Shown: positions 1 to 9,326 of the stretch, piece by piece | Layout: the number at the start of each line of letters is the position of its first letter | Position numbering within the stretch: the stretch's first letter is position 1 | Assembly: GCF_017876545.1 (NCBI RefSeq) | Contig: NZ_JAGIOD010000002.1 | Span: forward strand, 186,001 to 250,000 | Direction of reading: 5' to 3' | Origin: Brachybacterium sacelli | GTDB lineage: Bacteria; Actinomycetota; Actinomycetes; Actinomycetales; Dermabacteraceae | Length of the DNA: 64,000 nucleotides | The notes under the pieces: generated by a model | Databases searched by the model: none | Seen by the model: the letters and a program-made list of their open reading frames with translations, nothing else | Told to the model about the DNA's origin: nothing | Position numbers and translations under genes: made by a program

Positions 1-685
1 AGGTGAAGCCGATGACGACGCGGCTGATCCGCGCCTCGAGGTCGGCGAGGTCCGAGGCCAGGCACAGGATCGCCATGATCTCGGAGGCGACGACGATGTC
101 GAAGCCGTCTTCGCGGGGGACGCCCTGGGAGGCGCCGCCGAGGCCGACCACGATCGAGCGCAGGGCGCGGTCGTTGACGTCGACCACGCGCTTCCACTGG
201 ATGCGCCGGGGGTCGATGCCGAGCTGGTTGCCTTGCTGGAGGTGGTTGTCCACGAGCGCCGCGAGCGTGTTGTTGGCGATCTGGATGGCGTGGAAGTCGC
301 CGGTGAAATGGAGGTTGATGTCCTCCATGGGCACCACCTGCGCGTAGCCACCGCCGGTGGCGCCGCCCTTGATCCCCATGATCGGGCCGAGGGCGGGTTC
401 GCGCAGTGCGACCATCGTGCGCTTGCCCTTCAGAGTGAAGGCGTCGGCGAGTCCGACGGTGGTGGTCGACTTGCCCTCGCCCGCGGGCGTGGGCGACATG
501 GCCGAGACCAGGATCAGCGTGCCGTGCGTGCTGGGGGTCGACATCTTCCGCACGTCGACCTTGGCCTTGTCGGTGCCGTAGGGCACCAGGGCGTCGGCGG
601 GGATCCCCGCCGTCTCGGCGACCTCGGTGATCGGTCGCAGGGTCGCTGCTTGGGCGATCGCCAGATCCGGGTTCTCGGCAGACAT
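1..685 (-). CDS. fhs: Formate--tetrahydrofolate ligase, 5' part (runs off window)
   Basis: ATP-dependent ligation of formate to tetrahydrofolate, feeding cytoplasmic one-carbon metabolism. Read on the minus strand from the ATG at 685, the protein begins [20 protein letters not shown]. It carries the ligase's nucleotide-binding motif [10 protein letters not shown] at about residues 66-75, followed by [18 protein letters not shown] sequence and a DINLHFTGD motif, all characteristic of the family. About 228 residues are visible of a usual length near 555. A GGAGGA ribosome-binding site lies about 9 nt before the ATG. The 3' end is outside the window. Identification is by recognised family motifs. 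Confidence 0.95.
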   Translation of the reverse strand, partial: MSAENPDLAIAQAATLRPITEVAETAGIPADALVPYGTDKAKVDVRKMSTPSTHGTLILVSAMSPTPAGEGKSTTTVGLADAFTLKGKRTMVALREPALGPIMGIKGGATGGGYAQVVPMEDINLHFTGDFHAIQIANNTLAALVDNHLQQGNQLGIDPRRIQWKRVVDVNDRALRSIVVGLGGASQGVPREDGFDIVVASEIMAILCLASDLADLEARISRVVIGFT

Positions 686-838
686 CGTCGTCGTCCTCCA
701 CGGGAGTCGGGGCCCGGGCCTTTCCGGGTGCGTGGCCCCCACCCTAAAGGCGACCGGCCCCGACTGGAGAGAGTTCATCGCCCCTGAATCCGAGGGTGCG
801 GCTGGACGACGGCGATGACCTGAGTAGGCTCTGCCCTC

Positions 839-1201
839 ATGAGCGAGATGCACGGGTGGGTCAGCGTCACCCGCGAGGACGGGGAGACCGTCGGCTATCT
901 CGAGCCGCTCACCGACGATTTCGACCTCGTGCAGCCCCGTACGCTGCTTGGTCACGCTCTCGGCGGTCCGGGGGAGTTCGAGGAGGGTGAGGAGAGGCTG
1001 GCCGCGCACGGGATCTCCGAGCTCGCCGAGCAGTGGGTGTTGGACGCCGACACCGAGGGCGAGGTCGCGGGCCTGACCATCGTGGAGCTCTCGCCGCGCG
1101 AGGTGCGGCTCGCCGACTACCTGGCGACCAAGGGGCTGATGGCCACCGAGAACCTGCACGTGGCCTGGCCCGACCTGGAGGAGCGCCTCAGTCGGCGGTG
1201 A
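839..1201 (+). CDS. Conserved hypothetical protein, 120 aa
   Basis: A small acidic soluble protein with no signal peptide or membrane segment. It starts [16 protein letters not shown]. The pattern of short strands followed by a C-terminal stretch ending DLEERLSRR suggests a compact alpha/beta fold, but I recognise no catalytic motif. Codon use matches its neighbours. It is divergent from fhs and precedes the glycerol dehydrogenase gene by about 100 bases. No function is proposed. Confidence 0.7.
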   Translation: MSEMHGWVSVTREDGETVGYLEPLTDDFDLVQPRTLLGHALGGPGEFEEGEERLAAHGISELAEQWVLDADTEGEVAGLTIVELSPREVRLADYLATKGLMATENLHVAWPDLEERLSRR

Positions 1202-1304
1202 GGGCGCGCGGTGCCCGTTCTCATGACGCGACGTCGGCGCTTGCCTCCGTGGCGCGGGCGACCGCAGGGTGGGCTGATCACCGTTTCCGACGGAAGGCAC
1301 CCAG

Positions 1305-2447
1305 ATGACCACAGGATTCGCCCTCGCCAGCCCCTCTCGCTACATCCAGGGCAAGGAGGCCCTCGCTTCCCTGGGCGAGCACCTCTCGAGACTGGGCAGC
1401 TCGCCGCTGCTCGTGGCCGATGACACCGTCTGGGGCATCGTCGACGAGACCGTCACCGAGAGCCTGCGCCAGGAGGGCCTGCCCGTCACGCGGGAGGCGT
1501 TCAGCTCCTTCGCCACCTCCGAGGCGGTCGATGCCCTCGTGGAGACGATCTCCTCCGAGGGTCACGATGTCGTCGTGGGCATCGGCGGGGGTTCCTCGAT
1601 CGATGCGGCCAAGGCTGCCGGACACCTGGCAGGCATCCGCTGGGTCTCGGTGCCGACCGCCGCCTCCTCGGACGCCCCCACCTCGGCGCTGTCCGTCATC
1701 TACACGGCCGCCGGCGAGTTCCTGGAGTACCGCTTCTTCCCCAAGAACCCGGACCTCGTGCTCATCGATACCCGCCTGGTGGCGGACGCCCCCGAGAGAT
1801 TCCTGGTCGCGGGCATCGGTGATGCTCTCGCGACCTGGGTCGAAGCGCGTGCCACCGCCCGCGGCCAGGGCACGACGATGGCCGGCGGCCGTCCCACCCG
1901 TGCCGGAACCGCTCTGGCCCACCTGTCGTGGGAGATCCTGTGGGAGAACGCGCTGCAGGCCCTCGACGCGGTGCGCGCGAACACGGTCACCCCGGCCCTG
2001 GAGGCCGTCACCGAGGCGAACACCCTGCTGTCCGGTCTGGGCTTCGAATCCGGTGGCCTGGCCGCCGCACACGCGATCCACAACGGTCTCACCGCGGCGC
2101 CGCAGACTCATGGCCTCAGCCACGGGCAGAAGGTGAACATCGGAACTCTCACCCAGCTCGTGATGGAGGGCGCCGACCCCGAGGAGATCGAGGACTTCAT
2201 CGAGTTCACCACCCGGGTGGGCCTCCCGACCACTCTCACCGAGATCGGGCTGACCCCGCAGGACACCACGGAGCTCCGCGCCGTCGCCGAGGCCTCGGCC
2301 GCGCCGGGCGAGACGATCCACAACATGCCGTTCCCGGTCACGCCGGACCTGGTGTTCGACGCGCTCGTCCTGCTCGAGGGCCTCTCCCGTCGTGTGCGCG
2401 ATGACCGCGGACTGCCCGAGCCGGTGCAGTACACCGCGCCGCACTGA
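1305..2447 (+). CDS. gldA: Glycerol dehydrogenase (iron-containing alcohol dehydrogenase family)
   Basis: NAD-dependent oxidation of glycerol to dihydroxyacetone in the cytoplasm. The 380 residues show the GldA layout: an N-terminal [12 protein letters not shown] motif, the nucleotide-binding GIGGGSSID (about 92-100), the signature [15 protein letters not shown] and a metal-binding C-terminal half. Likely metal ligands are Asp173 (GDALATW), His256 (AAAHAIHN) and His273 (THGLSHGQK), matching the Asp/His/His set of Bacillus GldA. The length is normal for the family (about 365-380). The gene stands alone, with the tRNA-Phe gene convergent downstream. No dihydroxyacetone kinase gene is adjacent. 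Confidence 0.93.
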   Translation: MTTGFALASPSRYIQGKEALASLGEHLSRLGSSPLLVADDTVWGIVDETVTESLRQEGLPVTREAFSSFATSEAVDALVETISSEGHDVVVGIGGGSSIDAAKAAGHLAGIRWVSVPTAASSDAPTSALSVIYTAAGEFLEYRFFPKNPDLVLIDTRLVADAPERFLVAGIGDALATWVEARATARGQGTTMAGGRPTRAGTALAHLSWEILWENALQALDAVRANTVTPALEAVTEANTLLSGLGFESGGLAAAHAIHNGLTAAPQTHGLSHGQKVNIGTLTQLVMEGADPEEIEDFIEFTTRVGLPTTLTEIGLTPQDTTELRAVAEASAAPGETIHNMPFPVTPDLVFDALVLLEGLSRRVRDDRGLPEPVQYTAPH

Positions 2448-2581
2448 GCCGGGGTCAGCGATAGCGCCGCACGGCCTCCCGGGACGAAATCGACGAAGTG
2501 ATCTCAGACCGTGAGGTCTCCAGACTCACGGCGATGCGAGGGGCGTGCTCGCGCTGGCGGCGGGGCCCGGGCCCGGACACG

Positions 2582-2613
2582 ACGAAGCCCCCTGGCGGGC
2601 CAGGGGGCTTCGT
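2582..2613 (-). terminator. Intrinsic terminator after tRNA-Phe
   Basis: A perfect 14-bp stem (2582-2595 with 2600-2613) closes a 4-nt loop. It sits 4 nt past the CCA end of tRNA-Phe. It lies between convergent gldA and tRNA-Phe and could serve both strands. Confidence 0.8.
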
Positions 2614-2616
2614 GGG

Positions 2617-2692
2617 TGGTGGCTCCGACCGGCGTCGATCCGGTGACCTTTCGATTTTCAGTCGAACGCTCTACCAACTGAGCTACAGAGCC
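2617..2692 (-). tRNA. tRNA-Phe (GAA)
   Basis: Reading the minus strand gives the acceptor GGCTCTG pairing with CGGAGCC, a D-arm AGCTCAGTTGGTAGAGC, anticodon loop CTGAAAATC with anticodon GAA, and a T-arm around GGATCGACGCC. The CCA end is encoded (2617-2619). All stems close. Confidence 0.96.
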
Positions 2693-2806
2693 GTGGCCGC
2701 AGGCGGCCGGGGTCAAGGTTAACAGCCGCCGGCGTCCGCGCCCAACCGGAGTCCTCCGGTGAGAGGCATGCCACGGGCGTGGACGCCGGTCGGGCCAGGA
2801 GGGTGC

Positions 2807-3829
2807 TCAGGAGACCTGGACGATCGCCTTGCCGAAGTTCTCCCCACGCAGCAGACGGACGAAGGCGTCGGGGGCGTCGTCCAGCCCTTCGCTGATGTCC
2901 TCGGTGTACTGCACCCGGCCATCGGCCACCCAGTCGGTCATGTCCCGCAGGAAGTCCTCGAACATCGGCTCGACGAACTCGCGCTGGATGAAGCCGCGCA
3001 GCGTGAGGCTCTTGGTCAGCACGGCTCCCATCAGCTGCCCGGAGCGGTCCGGGCCCTCCGGCAGCTCGGTCGCGTTGTAGTTCGCGGCCAGGCCGCACAC
3101 GGGCACCCGGGCGAACTCGTTCAGCTGGGGCAGCACGGCATCCCAGACGGCCCCGCCGACGTTCTCGAAGTACACGTCGATCCCGTCGGGCGCGGCCTGG
3201 GCCAGCCGGTCCGGCAGGGCCGGGGCGCGGTGATCGAGGGCCTCGTCGAAGCCGAGCTCGCGCATCCTGGCGACCTTCTGCTCCCCGCCGGCGATGCCGA
3301 TCGCGCGCGCACCGTGGATCCTCGCGATCTGGCCCACGGCGGAACCCACGGGGCCGGTGGCGGCGGCCACGGCGACGGTCTCCCCGGGCTGTGGCCTGCC
3401 GATGCCCAGCAGGCCCGCGTACGCGGTGAAGCCGGGCATGCCCAGCACGCCCAGTGCGGTCGTGACGGGCGCGGACCCGGGATCGAGACGGCGCAGTCCG
3501 GCGGCGGGCTCGATGCTGTACTCCTGCCAGCCGCCGTAGGAGAGGACGACGTCGCCGGGGGCGAAGCCGTCGTCGGAGGACTCGACAATCTCGGAGACGG
3601 TGCCGCCGACGATCACGTCGCCGACCTCCATCGGCGCCGCGTAGGACGGGGCATCGCTCATGCGTCCGCGCACGTACGGGTCCAGGGAGAGGTACCGGGT
3701 GCGCAGCAGGACGTCGCCGGGGCCGGGGGAGCGGATCTCGACCGCGTCGTGCTGGAAGTCGTCGCGGCCGGGCTCGCCGTGCGGTCGCGCGGCCAGGCGG
3801 ATCCGATGGTTCAGCGTAGGAGTGCTCAT
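2807..3829 (-). CDS. NADP-dependent medium-chain oxidoreductase (CurA/YncB-like)
   Basis: A 340-residue zinc-independent medium-chain dehydrogenase/reductase of the leukotriene-B4-dehydrogenase/curcumin-reductase type, expected to reduce alpha,beta-unsaturated carbonyls with NADPH. The cofactor motif AAATGPVGSAVG is at about 155-166. The N-terminal LSLDPYVRGRMSD and central MPGFTAYAGLLGIG are family signatures. The catalytic-zinc cysteines of alcohol dehydrogenases are absent. The start at 3829 (MSTPTLNHRIRLA) is chosen because the homologous region begins there; an in-frame extension upstream runs toward tRNA-Asp. The gene lies between tRNA-Asp and tRNA-Phe on the same strand. The physiological substrate is unknown. 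Confidence 0.88.
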   Translation of the reverse strand: MSTPTLNHRIRLAARPHGEPGRDDFQHDAVEIRSPGPGDVLLRTRYLSLDPYVRGRMSDAPSYAAPMEVGDVIVGGTVSEIVESSDDGFAPGDVVLSYGGWQEYSIEPAAGLRRLDPGSAPVTTALGVLGMPGFTAYAGLLGIGRPQPGETVAVAAATGPVGSAVGQIARIHGARAIGIAGGEQKVARMRELGFDEALDHRAPALPDRLAQAAPDGIDVYFENVGGAVWDAVLPQLNEFARVPVCGLAANYNATELPEGPDRSGQLMGAVLTKSLTLRGFIQREFVEPMFEDFLRDMTDWVADGRVQYTEDISEGLDDAPDAFVRLLRGENFGKAIVQVS

Positions 3830-3973
3830 CTTCCGAGCGTATGCCGATGCTCCGGGGGCCGTCACACTGGGCGTGGGATGCGGCACTCGGGGGGCCCGTT
3901 CCGGCGCCTGCTCGACGGATAGGTGCGGCAGCGGTCGGATGGCGCGAGAAGGCTCCGCCGCCGGGAACGACGA

Positions 3974-4000
3974 AGGCCCCGGAACCGTGTTCCGGGGCCT
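3974..4000 (-). terminator. Intrinsic terminator after tRNA-Asp
   Basis: A 12-bp perfect stem (3974-3985 with 3989-4000) closes a 3-nt loop 11 nt downstream of tRNA-Asp on the minus strand. It should separate tRNA transcription from the oxidoreductase gene. Confidence 0.75.
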
Positions 4001-4011
4001 CATCTCGGGGG

Positions 4012-4085
4012 CGACCCTGACCGGGCTTGAACCGGCGACCTCCGCCGTGACAGGGCGGCACTCTAACCAACTGAGCTACAGGGCC
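4012..4085 (-). tRNA. tRNA-Asp (GTC)
   Basis: The minus strand gives acceptor GGCCCTG against CAGGGTC, D-arm AGCTCAGTTGGTTAGAGT, anticodon loop CTGTCAC with anticodon GTC, T-arm GCCGGTTCAAGCCCGGT, and discriminator G typical of tRNA-Asp. CCA is not encoded. Confidence 0.96.
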
Positions 4086-4223
4086 TTGCGTGTCTCACGC
4101 TCTCGCGCTTTGACCTGGACAACTCTACCGGACGCCTTCGGGGCTCCGCACCACTTTCGCTGTGAGCCGCCTCGCACTCCGTTATCCGCCGTTCCGCTCG
4201 GTGATCGAGCAGGCCGCACGGAG

Positions 4224-4296
<73 letters not shown>

Positions 4297-4435
4297 CCGG
4301 GCAGAGAACTGCCCGAGGCAGAGCATACCTACCTGACCGCTCTCGCGCCGCCGACGAGCGCGCAGATGCGGCGTATCCGACACGACGCCGTCCCGAGGGC
4401 GTCTCCTCCCCGCAGCGCCGTGCGGCCCCGGTCCC

Positions 4436-4580
4436 GCTCGACGTGCTGCGCCGGTCTGCTCCCGCTCGACGTGCTGCGCCGGTCGCGCTAGACGTGCTGC
4501 GCCGGTCCCGCTCGACGTGCTGCGTCGGTCTGCTCCCGCTCGACGTGCTGCGCCGGTCTGCTCCCGCTCGACGTCCGACC
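4436..4580 (+). repeat. Tandem 23/28-bp repeat upstream of the zincin gene
   Basis: Five near-identical units beginning GCTCGACGTGCTGCGCCGGT start at 4436, 4464, 4487, 4510 and 4538, with a partial sixth at 4566. Units are 28, 23, 23, 28 and 28 bp; the difference is a TCTGCTCCC or short C/G tail. Only a few substitutions separate the units (for example GCTAGACG at 4487), so the expansion looks recent. The stretch 4297-4655 otherwise holds no gene. Confidence 0.85.
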
Positions 4581-4655
4581 GGCGCCGGGCCACTTTCCGC
4601 TCCCCACCCGCACCGGCGCCGGGTTGTCCGCCGCCTCGCATGGTTCGATGGGCCC

Positions 4656-5021
4656 ATGATCGAGATCAGCCGCGCGGACTTCGAGGAAGCCGTCGACGAC
4701 GCCCTGGACTCGCTGCCCGAGGAGGTCGCGGCGTCCATCGCGCAGGCGAACGTGGCGATCCTGGTCGAGGAGGAGCCCGACCGTGCGCAGTCCGGCGGCA
4801 CCGAGCTGCTGGGCCTGTACGAGGGCATCCCGCTGGATCAACGCTCGGTCTTCGACGGCTACGCCCAGCCCGACCGGATCTTCGTCTTCCGCGGCCCGCT
4901 GCAACGGGTGGCGACCACGCGCGAGCACCTGGTCGAGGAGATCGCCGTGACGGTCCTGCACGAGCTGGGCCACCTGTTCGGCATCAGCGACGCGCGCCTG
5001 CACGAGCTCGGCTGGGGCTGA
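4656..5021 (+). CDS. Metallopeptidase family protein (zincin-like, minigluzincin size)
   Basis: A 121-residue cytoplasmic zinc-peptidase-like protein. It has the zinc motif HELGH at residues 102-106 and a downstream HELG that could supply a third ligand. The N-terminal half is acidic, and the IPLDQRSVF plus PDRIFVFRGPL segments are typical of the small actinobacterial zincin family (Zincin_1). The ATG at 4656 follows the end of a tandem repeat block, so the repeats lie in its promoter or leader. There is no secretion signal. The substrate is unknown. Confidence 0.85.
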   Translation: MIEISRADFEEAVDDALDSLPEEVAASIAQANVAILVEEEPDRAQSGGTELLGLYEGIPLDQRSVFDGYAQPDRIFVFRGPLQRVATTREHLVEEIAVTVLHELGHLFGISDARLHELGWG

Positions 5022-5040
5022 GCCCCCGCTCTCTCCCACG

Positions 5041-5366
5041 GCGGCGTCGTGGTTGGTGCCAGTATTCGGGAACCATTCACGACGTGGCGGCCGGGGAAGC
5101 GGCCAGGCGATCGCCGGGAAGCGGCCACATGGCGACGTCGTGGAAGGTGCCAGGGATCGGGAACCTTCCTCGACGTGGCGGCCGGGAGGTGGCCTGGTGA
5201 AGGTCGGGAGGGTTGCCACATAGGGACGTCGCGGAAGGTGCCAGGGAACAGGAACCTTTCACGACGTAGCGCCCGAACCGGAGGCCAGGCGACAGTCGAG
5301 AGGGCGGCCACAGGGCGGCGTCGTGGATGGTGCCAGTATTCGGGAACCTTCCTCGACGTGGCGGCC
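5041..5366. repeat. Four interspersed hairpin repeats with 91-92-bp spacing
   Basis: Each copy is a 40-nt imperfect palindrome made of 13-nt arms and a 14-nt loop. Arms are 5045-5057/5072-5084, 5136-5148/5163-5175, 5227-5239/5254-5266 and 5319-5331/5346-5358. The left-arm consensus is CGTCGTGGAWGGT and the right-arm consensus ACCTTYCWCGACG. Loops follow GCCAGKRWTCGGGA, identical in the first and fourth copies. The segments between copies also resemble one another (GGCCAGGCGA-like). The block lies between the convergent zincin and response-regulator genes and encodes nothing convincing. Confidence 0.9.
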
Positions 5367-5448
5367 AGAACGGCCGGCCTCCCGCCCGGGTGGCGATCCC
5401 GAGCCGCACCCCCAGGGGCGTCCCGGGGTGCGGTCCGGCCGGGCCGCC

Positions 5449-6135
5449 TCACATCTCCGGGTCGGCGTCGAGGTCGCTGAGCCCGGCCTCGTGGGCGATG
5501 ATCGCGATCTGGACCCGATTGGTGCAGTCGAGCTTCGCGAAGATCTTCGAGACGTGGGCCTTCACAGTCGCCTCGCTCATGAACAGCCGCATCCCGATCT
5601 GTGCGTTCGACAGGCCCGCGCCGACGGCGCCGAGCACCTCCGTCTCGCGCTCGGTCAGCTGGTCGAGCCCGGGGTGGCGGTCCTGGCGGGTGCCGGGGTT
5701 CGCGTCCGAGAAGTGCGAGAGCATCCGCCGCGTGATCGTCGGCGAGAGCATCGCGTCCCCGCCCGCGACCACGTGGACGGCACGGGCGAGGTCCTGGGGA
5801 GGGGTGTCCTTGAGCAGGAAGCCGCTGGCCCCGGCCTCGAGAGCCTGGAACACGTACTCGTCCATGTCGAAGGTGGTGAGCATGACGATCTTGGGCGGGT
5901 TCGGCAGGGCCGAGACCGCCTTGGTCGCTGCGATGCCGTCGAGCCCGGGCATGCGCACGTCCATCAGCAGCACGTCGGGGCGGTGCTTCTGGACCAGCGT
6001 CACCGCCTCGGAGCCGTCGTTGCCCTGGCAGACCACCTCGAGGGCCGGATCGGCCCCCAGGATCATCGCCAGACCGGCGCGCACCAGGGAATCGTCGTCG
6101 ACCAGTCCCACGCGCGTCACGTCGTCATCGGCCAC
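5449..6135 (-). CDS. Response regulator, NarL/LuxR family
   Basis: A DNA-binding response regulator: receiver domain (about 7-125) with phosphoacceptor Asp59 in LLMDVRMPG, and a C-terminal LuxR-type helix-turn-helix (LTERETEVLGAVGAG onward). It is the partner of the upstream histidine kinase, whose stop codon it overlaps. The GTG at 6135 has GAGGG about 10 nt upstream. A second GTG at 6120 would give the common VTRVGLVDDD start and a GTGA overlap with the kinase stop, so the start is uncertain by 15 bases. The neighbouring divergent ABC transporter is the likely target. Confidence 0.93.
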   Translation of the reverse strand: MADDDVTRVGLVDDDSLVRAGLAMILGADPALEVVCQGNDGSEAVTLVQKHRPDVLLMDVRMPGLDGIAATKAVSALPNPPKIVMLTTFDMDEYVFQALEAGASGFLLKDTPPQDLARAVHVVAGGDAMLSPTITRRMLSHFSDANPGTRQDRHPGLDQLTERETEVLGAVGAGLSNAQIGMRLFMSEATVKAHVSKIFAKLDCTNRVQIAIIAHEAGLSDLDADPEM

Positions 6136-7286
6136 GGGATCACCGCCCTCACTTCGAAGCGTCCGTCATCGGTGGGGCCCGACGACATCGTGCCTCCCGC
6201 GTGCGTCACGCGGGTCTCGATGCCCGACAGCCCCATCCGGGCTCCGGGCAGGTCCGTCGTGAACCCCTTGGGCAACACATTACTGACCTCGATCACCAGA
6301 TCCGTGCCCGGCTCACCGATCAGGGCCACTCGGGCCTTGGTGTGCAGGGCGTGTTTGTGGATGTTCGTCAGCCCTTCCTGCACCACCCGGAAGGCGGTGC
6401 GGGCCAGCTGGTCCGGGACGGGGTCGTCGATGAAGTCGAAGAGGTCCACGGTGATGCCGGCCTCCTTCGAGGTGGTCACCAGGCGTCGCACGTCCTCCCA
6501 GGTGGGCTGCGGCGCCAGGGGAGCCTCCTCGCCGTCGCCGCGCAGCACCCCCAGCACCTCCCGCAGCTCCGAGAGCGCGGTGGTGGCCGTCTGCCGGATC
6601 AGGCCTGCGGACTGCTGGACCTGCTCTCGCTCGAGGGCCGGGTTCACCTCGAGGGCCCCTGCCTGCAGGGCGACCAGGGAGATCTTGTGCGCGACGATGT
6701 CGTGCATCTCGCGGGCGATGCGGGTGCGCTCGGCGCGGCGCGCCTGCTCCTGGGCCGTGGCCTTGCCGGACTCGGCCTGCTCGGCGCGCTTGTGCAGCTG
6801 CGCCAGCAGCATCCGCCGCGTCGAGGTGTACATGCCGGTGGCCGCCGACGCCGCCACCACCAGCACCGCGACCACGACCCCCATGACGCCGAAGGCTTCG
6901 TTGGCGGTCTCAGCCCCCGTCATCAGTGAGGGCACTGCCATCCCCGCCGCGGCCAGCAGCGAGACCAGGAGCGTGCGCAGACGGTGGTGGCTGCGCGTGG
7001 CATAGGTGTAGGTGCCGATGATCAGCACCCCCAGCGACCAGGCCGCGGCATTGACCACCAGGATCAGCGGCAGCAGCCAGGGCCAATGCCGACGCCGCGC
7101 CAGGAGTGCCACCCCGAGCACGGCGGTGGCGGCGGCCTGCCACAGGTCGGTGGACGAGGTGCGGAGGATCACCAGCAGCGCCGCCTCGCCCAGCACGACG
7201 GTGAGGAGCAGCACCTCCTGCCAGATCCGGCGCACCGGCGCCCCCAGTTCATCCACGCGCTCACTGTATCGGCGGCCGTCCCGCAC
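6117..7286 (-). CDS. Sensor histidine kinase, NarL-partner type
   Basis: A membrane sensor of 389 residues. Several hydrophobic segments (about 24-41, 48-63, 69-91, 105-122, 133-152) lead into a HisKA_3 dimerisation domain with phosphorylated His195 in RIAREMHDIVAH and a C-terminal ATPase domain (RVVQEGLTNIHKHA, then GLSGIETRV). No large extracytoplasmic domain is present, which suits membrane-stress sensing as in LiaS/DesK-like kinases. The GTG start at 7286 has a GGAGG site about 8 nt upstream. The response regulator overlaps its end; the ABC transporter genes are divergent. Confidence 0.93.
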   Translation of the reverse strand: MRDGRRYSERVDELGAPVRRIWQEVLLLTVVLGEAALLVILRTSSTDLWQAAATAVLGVALLARRRHWPWLLPLILVVNAAAWSLGVLIIGTYTYATRSHHRLRTLLVSLLAAAGMAVPSLMTGAETANEAFGVMGVVVAVLVVAASAATGMYTSTRRMLLAQLHKRAEQAESGKATAQEQARRAERTRIAREMHDIVAHKISLVALQAGALEVNPALEREQVQQSAGLIRQTATTALSELREVLGVLRGDGEEAPLAPQPTWEDVRRLVTTSKEAGITVDLFDFIDDPVPDQLARTAFRVVQEGLTNIHKHALHTKARVALIGEPGTDLVIEVSNVLPKGFTTDLPGARMGLSGIETRVTHAGGTMSSGPTDDGRFEVRAVIPWPMTT

Positions 7287-7455
7287 GAGGTCCTCCGGGG
7301 GCCCGCGATCCGGTGATCCAGCCGGAGGTCGCGGTCGCCCCCGACGGAGGTCGGGCCCTCATTCCTCGCCGGCCCTCCACGGGCCGACGTTCGTCGCCCG
7401 GCTCCTGACCCGTGGTCGCTGTCTACCCGTGGGGCCGACGGGGGAGAGTCTGGGC

Positions 7456-8433
7456 ATGACCGCACAGACCAGCACCCCCGCCGTCTCCGGCGCCCCCGCC
7501 CTCGAGGTCCGCGGCGTGACCAAGCGCTATGGTGGCCGCGCCGCCGTCGACGACCTGAGCTTCGACTGCCACCCCGGCAGCGTCACCGGCTTCCTGGGCC
7601 CCAACGGCGCCGGCAAGTCCACCACGCTGCGCATCCTCACCGGCCTCGCCGAGGCCGACGCCGGCCAGGCCCTCGTCGGCGGTGCCGCGTACCGCGACCT
7701 CGACCATCCCGCCCGCACCATCGGAGTGATGCTCGACGCGGGCGCACTCCACCGCGGCCGCACCGGCCTGGAGACGCTGCGACTGACCGCCCGCACCCTC
7801 GGCATGCCCGCCTCCCGGGCCGACGAGGTGCTGGAGACGGTGGGGCTGTCCCACGCCGGTGCCAAGCGCGTGGGCGGCTACTCCTACGGCATGCGCCAGC
7901 GGCTCGGCATCGGCGTCGCCCTCATCGGGGACCCCGCCGTGCTCGTGCTCGACGAGCCCGCCAACGGCCTGGACCCCGAAGGGATCCGGTGGATGCGCCG
8001 CCTGCTGCGTTCCTTCGCCGACGCCGGCGGCACCGTGCTGCTGTCGAGCCACCAGCTGCGCGAGGTGCAGGCCACCGTCGACCGGCTCGTGGTGATCGCC
8101 GGCGGACGACTGGTGCGCGAGGGCACTCTCGACGAGCTGACCTCCGAGGGCGGCACCCGCGTCGGGGCGCTGGACCCGAACGCCCTGCGCGCCGCCCTCG
8201 ACGCGCACGGCATCGCCTATGAGCACCGCGGGGCCGGCGAGCTCGAGGTGAGCCTCGCCCCCGAGGACGTGGGGCGTCTCGCCGTGCGGGAGAAGATCGT
8301 GCTCACCTCGCTGGGAGCCACCGACCACGGCGGCCTCGAGGAAGTCTTCTTCGCACTCACCGGACAGGCCGAACCGGAACCGGACCGGTCGGCGTCGGCC
8401 GAGACCGCGCCCGTCGCCGCCGCGCAGCCCTGA
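7456..8433 (+). CDS. ABC transporter ATP-binding protein (drug/lipid export type)
   Basis: The ATPase subunit of an ABC-2-type exporter. Walker A GPNGAGKST is at 48-56 and Walker B VLVLDEP at about 162-168. The signature motif reads YSYGMRQ in place of the usual LSGGQ, a variation common in the NatA/BcrA-like group. The start MTAQTSTPAV at 7456 precedes the conserved VRGVTKRYG. A short acidic, proline-rich C-terminal tail follows the family domain. The permease gene follows after about 160 bases. Genes of this type are often controlled by an adjacent two-component system. Confidence 0.92.
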   Translation: MTAQTSTPAVSGAPALEVRGVTKRYGGRAAVDDLSFDCHPGSVTGFLGPNGAGKSTTLRILTGLAEADAGQALVGGAAYRDLDHPARTIGVMLDAGALHRGRTGLETLRLTARTLGMPASRADEVLETVGLSHAGAKRVGGYSYGMRQRLGIGVALIGDPAVLVLDEPANGLDPEGIRWMRRLLRSFADAGGTVLLSSHQLREVQATVDRLVVIAGGRLVREGTLDELTSEGGTRVGALDPNALRAALDAHGIAYEHRGAGELEVSLAPEDVGRLAVREKIVLTSLGATDHGGLEEVFFALTGQAEPEPDRSASAETAPVAAAQP

Positions 8434-8591
8434 TCCCGAGTCGACGCCGACCGGGGCACCGGCCCCATCGCCCGTCCCCATCTGCCGCTCATGCGGTCCT
8501 GTTCCGCATCCTGCCCACCGTCCGCCCCGCGGCCCCGCGCCGTCGGGCCCGCTCCGTCCACCCCGTCCGCACCCTCTTCGAGGAGAGACCC

Positions 8592-9326
8592 ATGAGACCT
8601 GCACTCGACATCCGCGCCCATCTCGACACCCGCGGCACCGCGATCCTGCTGAGCATCTCCCTGATCCTCATCGTCGCCTTCGCCGCGCTCGGGGGACTCC
8701 TGCAGCCTGCCGTCGTGCCGGGCGGCAGCTCCGACGTGAACTTCACCGTCATCGCCCTGAGCCTGCCGCTGACGCTGATCATCCCGATCATCGCCGTCAT
8801 GATCACCGCGGGGGAGTGGTCCGACGGTTCCATCCAGAACACCTTCCTCCAGCGTCCCGGCCGCGCCGGCGTGCTGGGCTCGAAGGTGCTCGCGGCCATC
8901 GCCGTGATCGCCGCGCTGGTGGTGATGTCCCTCGCGCTGGCGGCCCTGACCACCTGGATCGGTGGCGAGCTCCTCGGCGAGGGCGCCGTCTTCGACACCT
9001 TCGACACGGTGCTGACCACGCAGCTCGCCACGCTGGCGGCGACCCTGCTGTTCTCCCTGGCGATGGGGGTCGCGCTGCAGTCCACCGTGCTGGGTCTGCT
9101 CGCCGCGATCGGCTTCCCCTTCGTCATCGGCACCGCGAGCGGCGTCGCCACCATCACCGGGTCCGAGACCGTCGTGGACGTGGTGCGCGCCCTGGACCTC
9201 CAGACGGCCGCGGTGACCTTCGCCGACGGGGACGCCGGGGCCTTCGAGCTGCTCCCGCTGCTGCTGCTGGTGATCCTCCCGGCCGCATACGGCGCGTGGC
9301 GCTGGAATCATCGCGAAGTGGGGTGA
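8592..9326 (+). CDS. ABC-2 type transporter permease
   Basis: An integral membrane protein of 244 residues with about six hydrophobic segments, starting near residue 18 (TAILLSISLILIVAFAALGG). The short cytoplasmic segment with W-SDGSIQNTFLQRP-GR fits the ABC-2 permease pattern, in which GEWSDGSI-like sequence precedes the second membrane helix. A GAGGAGAG ribosome site sits just before the ATG. It is the probable partner of the ATP-binding protein encoded immediately upstream. Confidence 0.88.
   Translation: MRPALDIRAHLDTRGTAILLSISLILIVAFAALGGLLQPAVVPGGSSDVNFTVIALSLPLTLIIPIIAVMITAGEWSDGSIQNTFLQRPGRAGVLGSKVLAAIAVIAALVVMSLALAALTTWIGGELLGEGAVFDTFDTVLTTQLATLAATLLFSLAMGVALQSTVLGLLAAIGFPFVIGTASGVATITGSETVVDVVRALDLQTAAVTFADGDAGAFELLPLLLLVILPAAYGAWRWNHREVG

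Noticed and set aside
5041..5366. CRISPR array
   Set aside because: The palindromic units are regularly spaced, but the intervening segments resemble each other instead of being unique spacers, and no cas genes are near.
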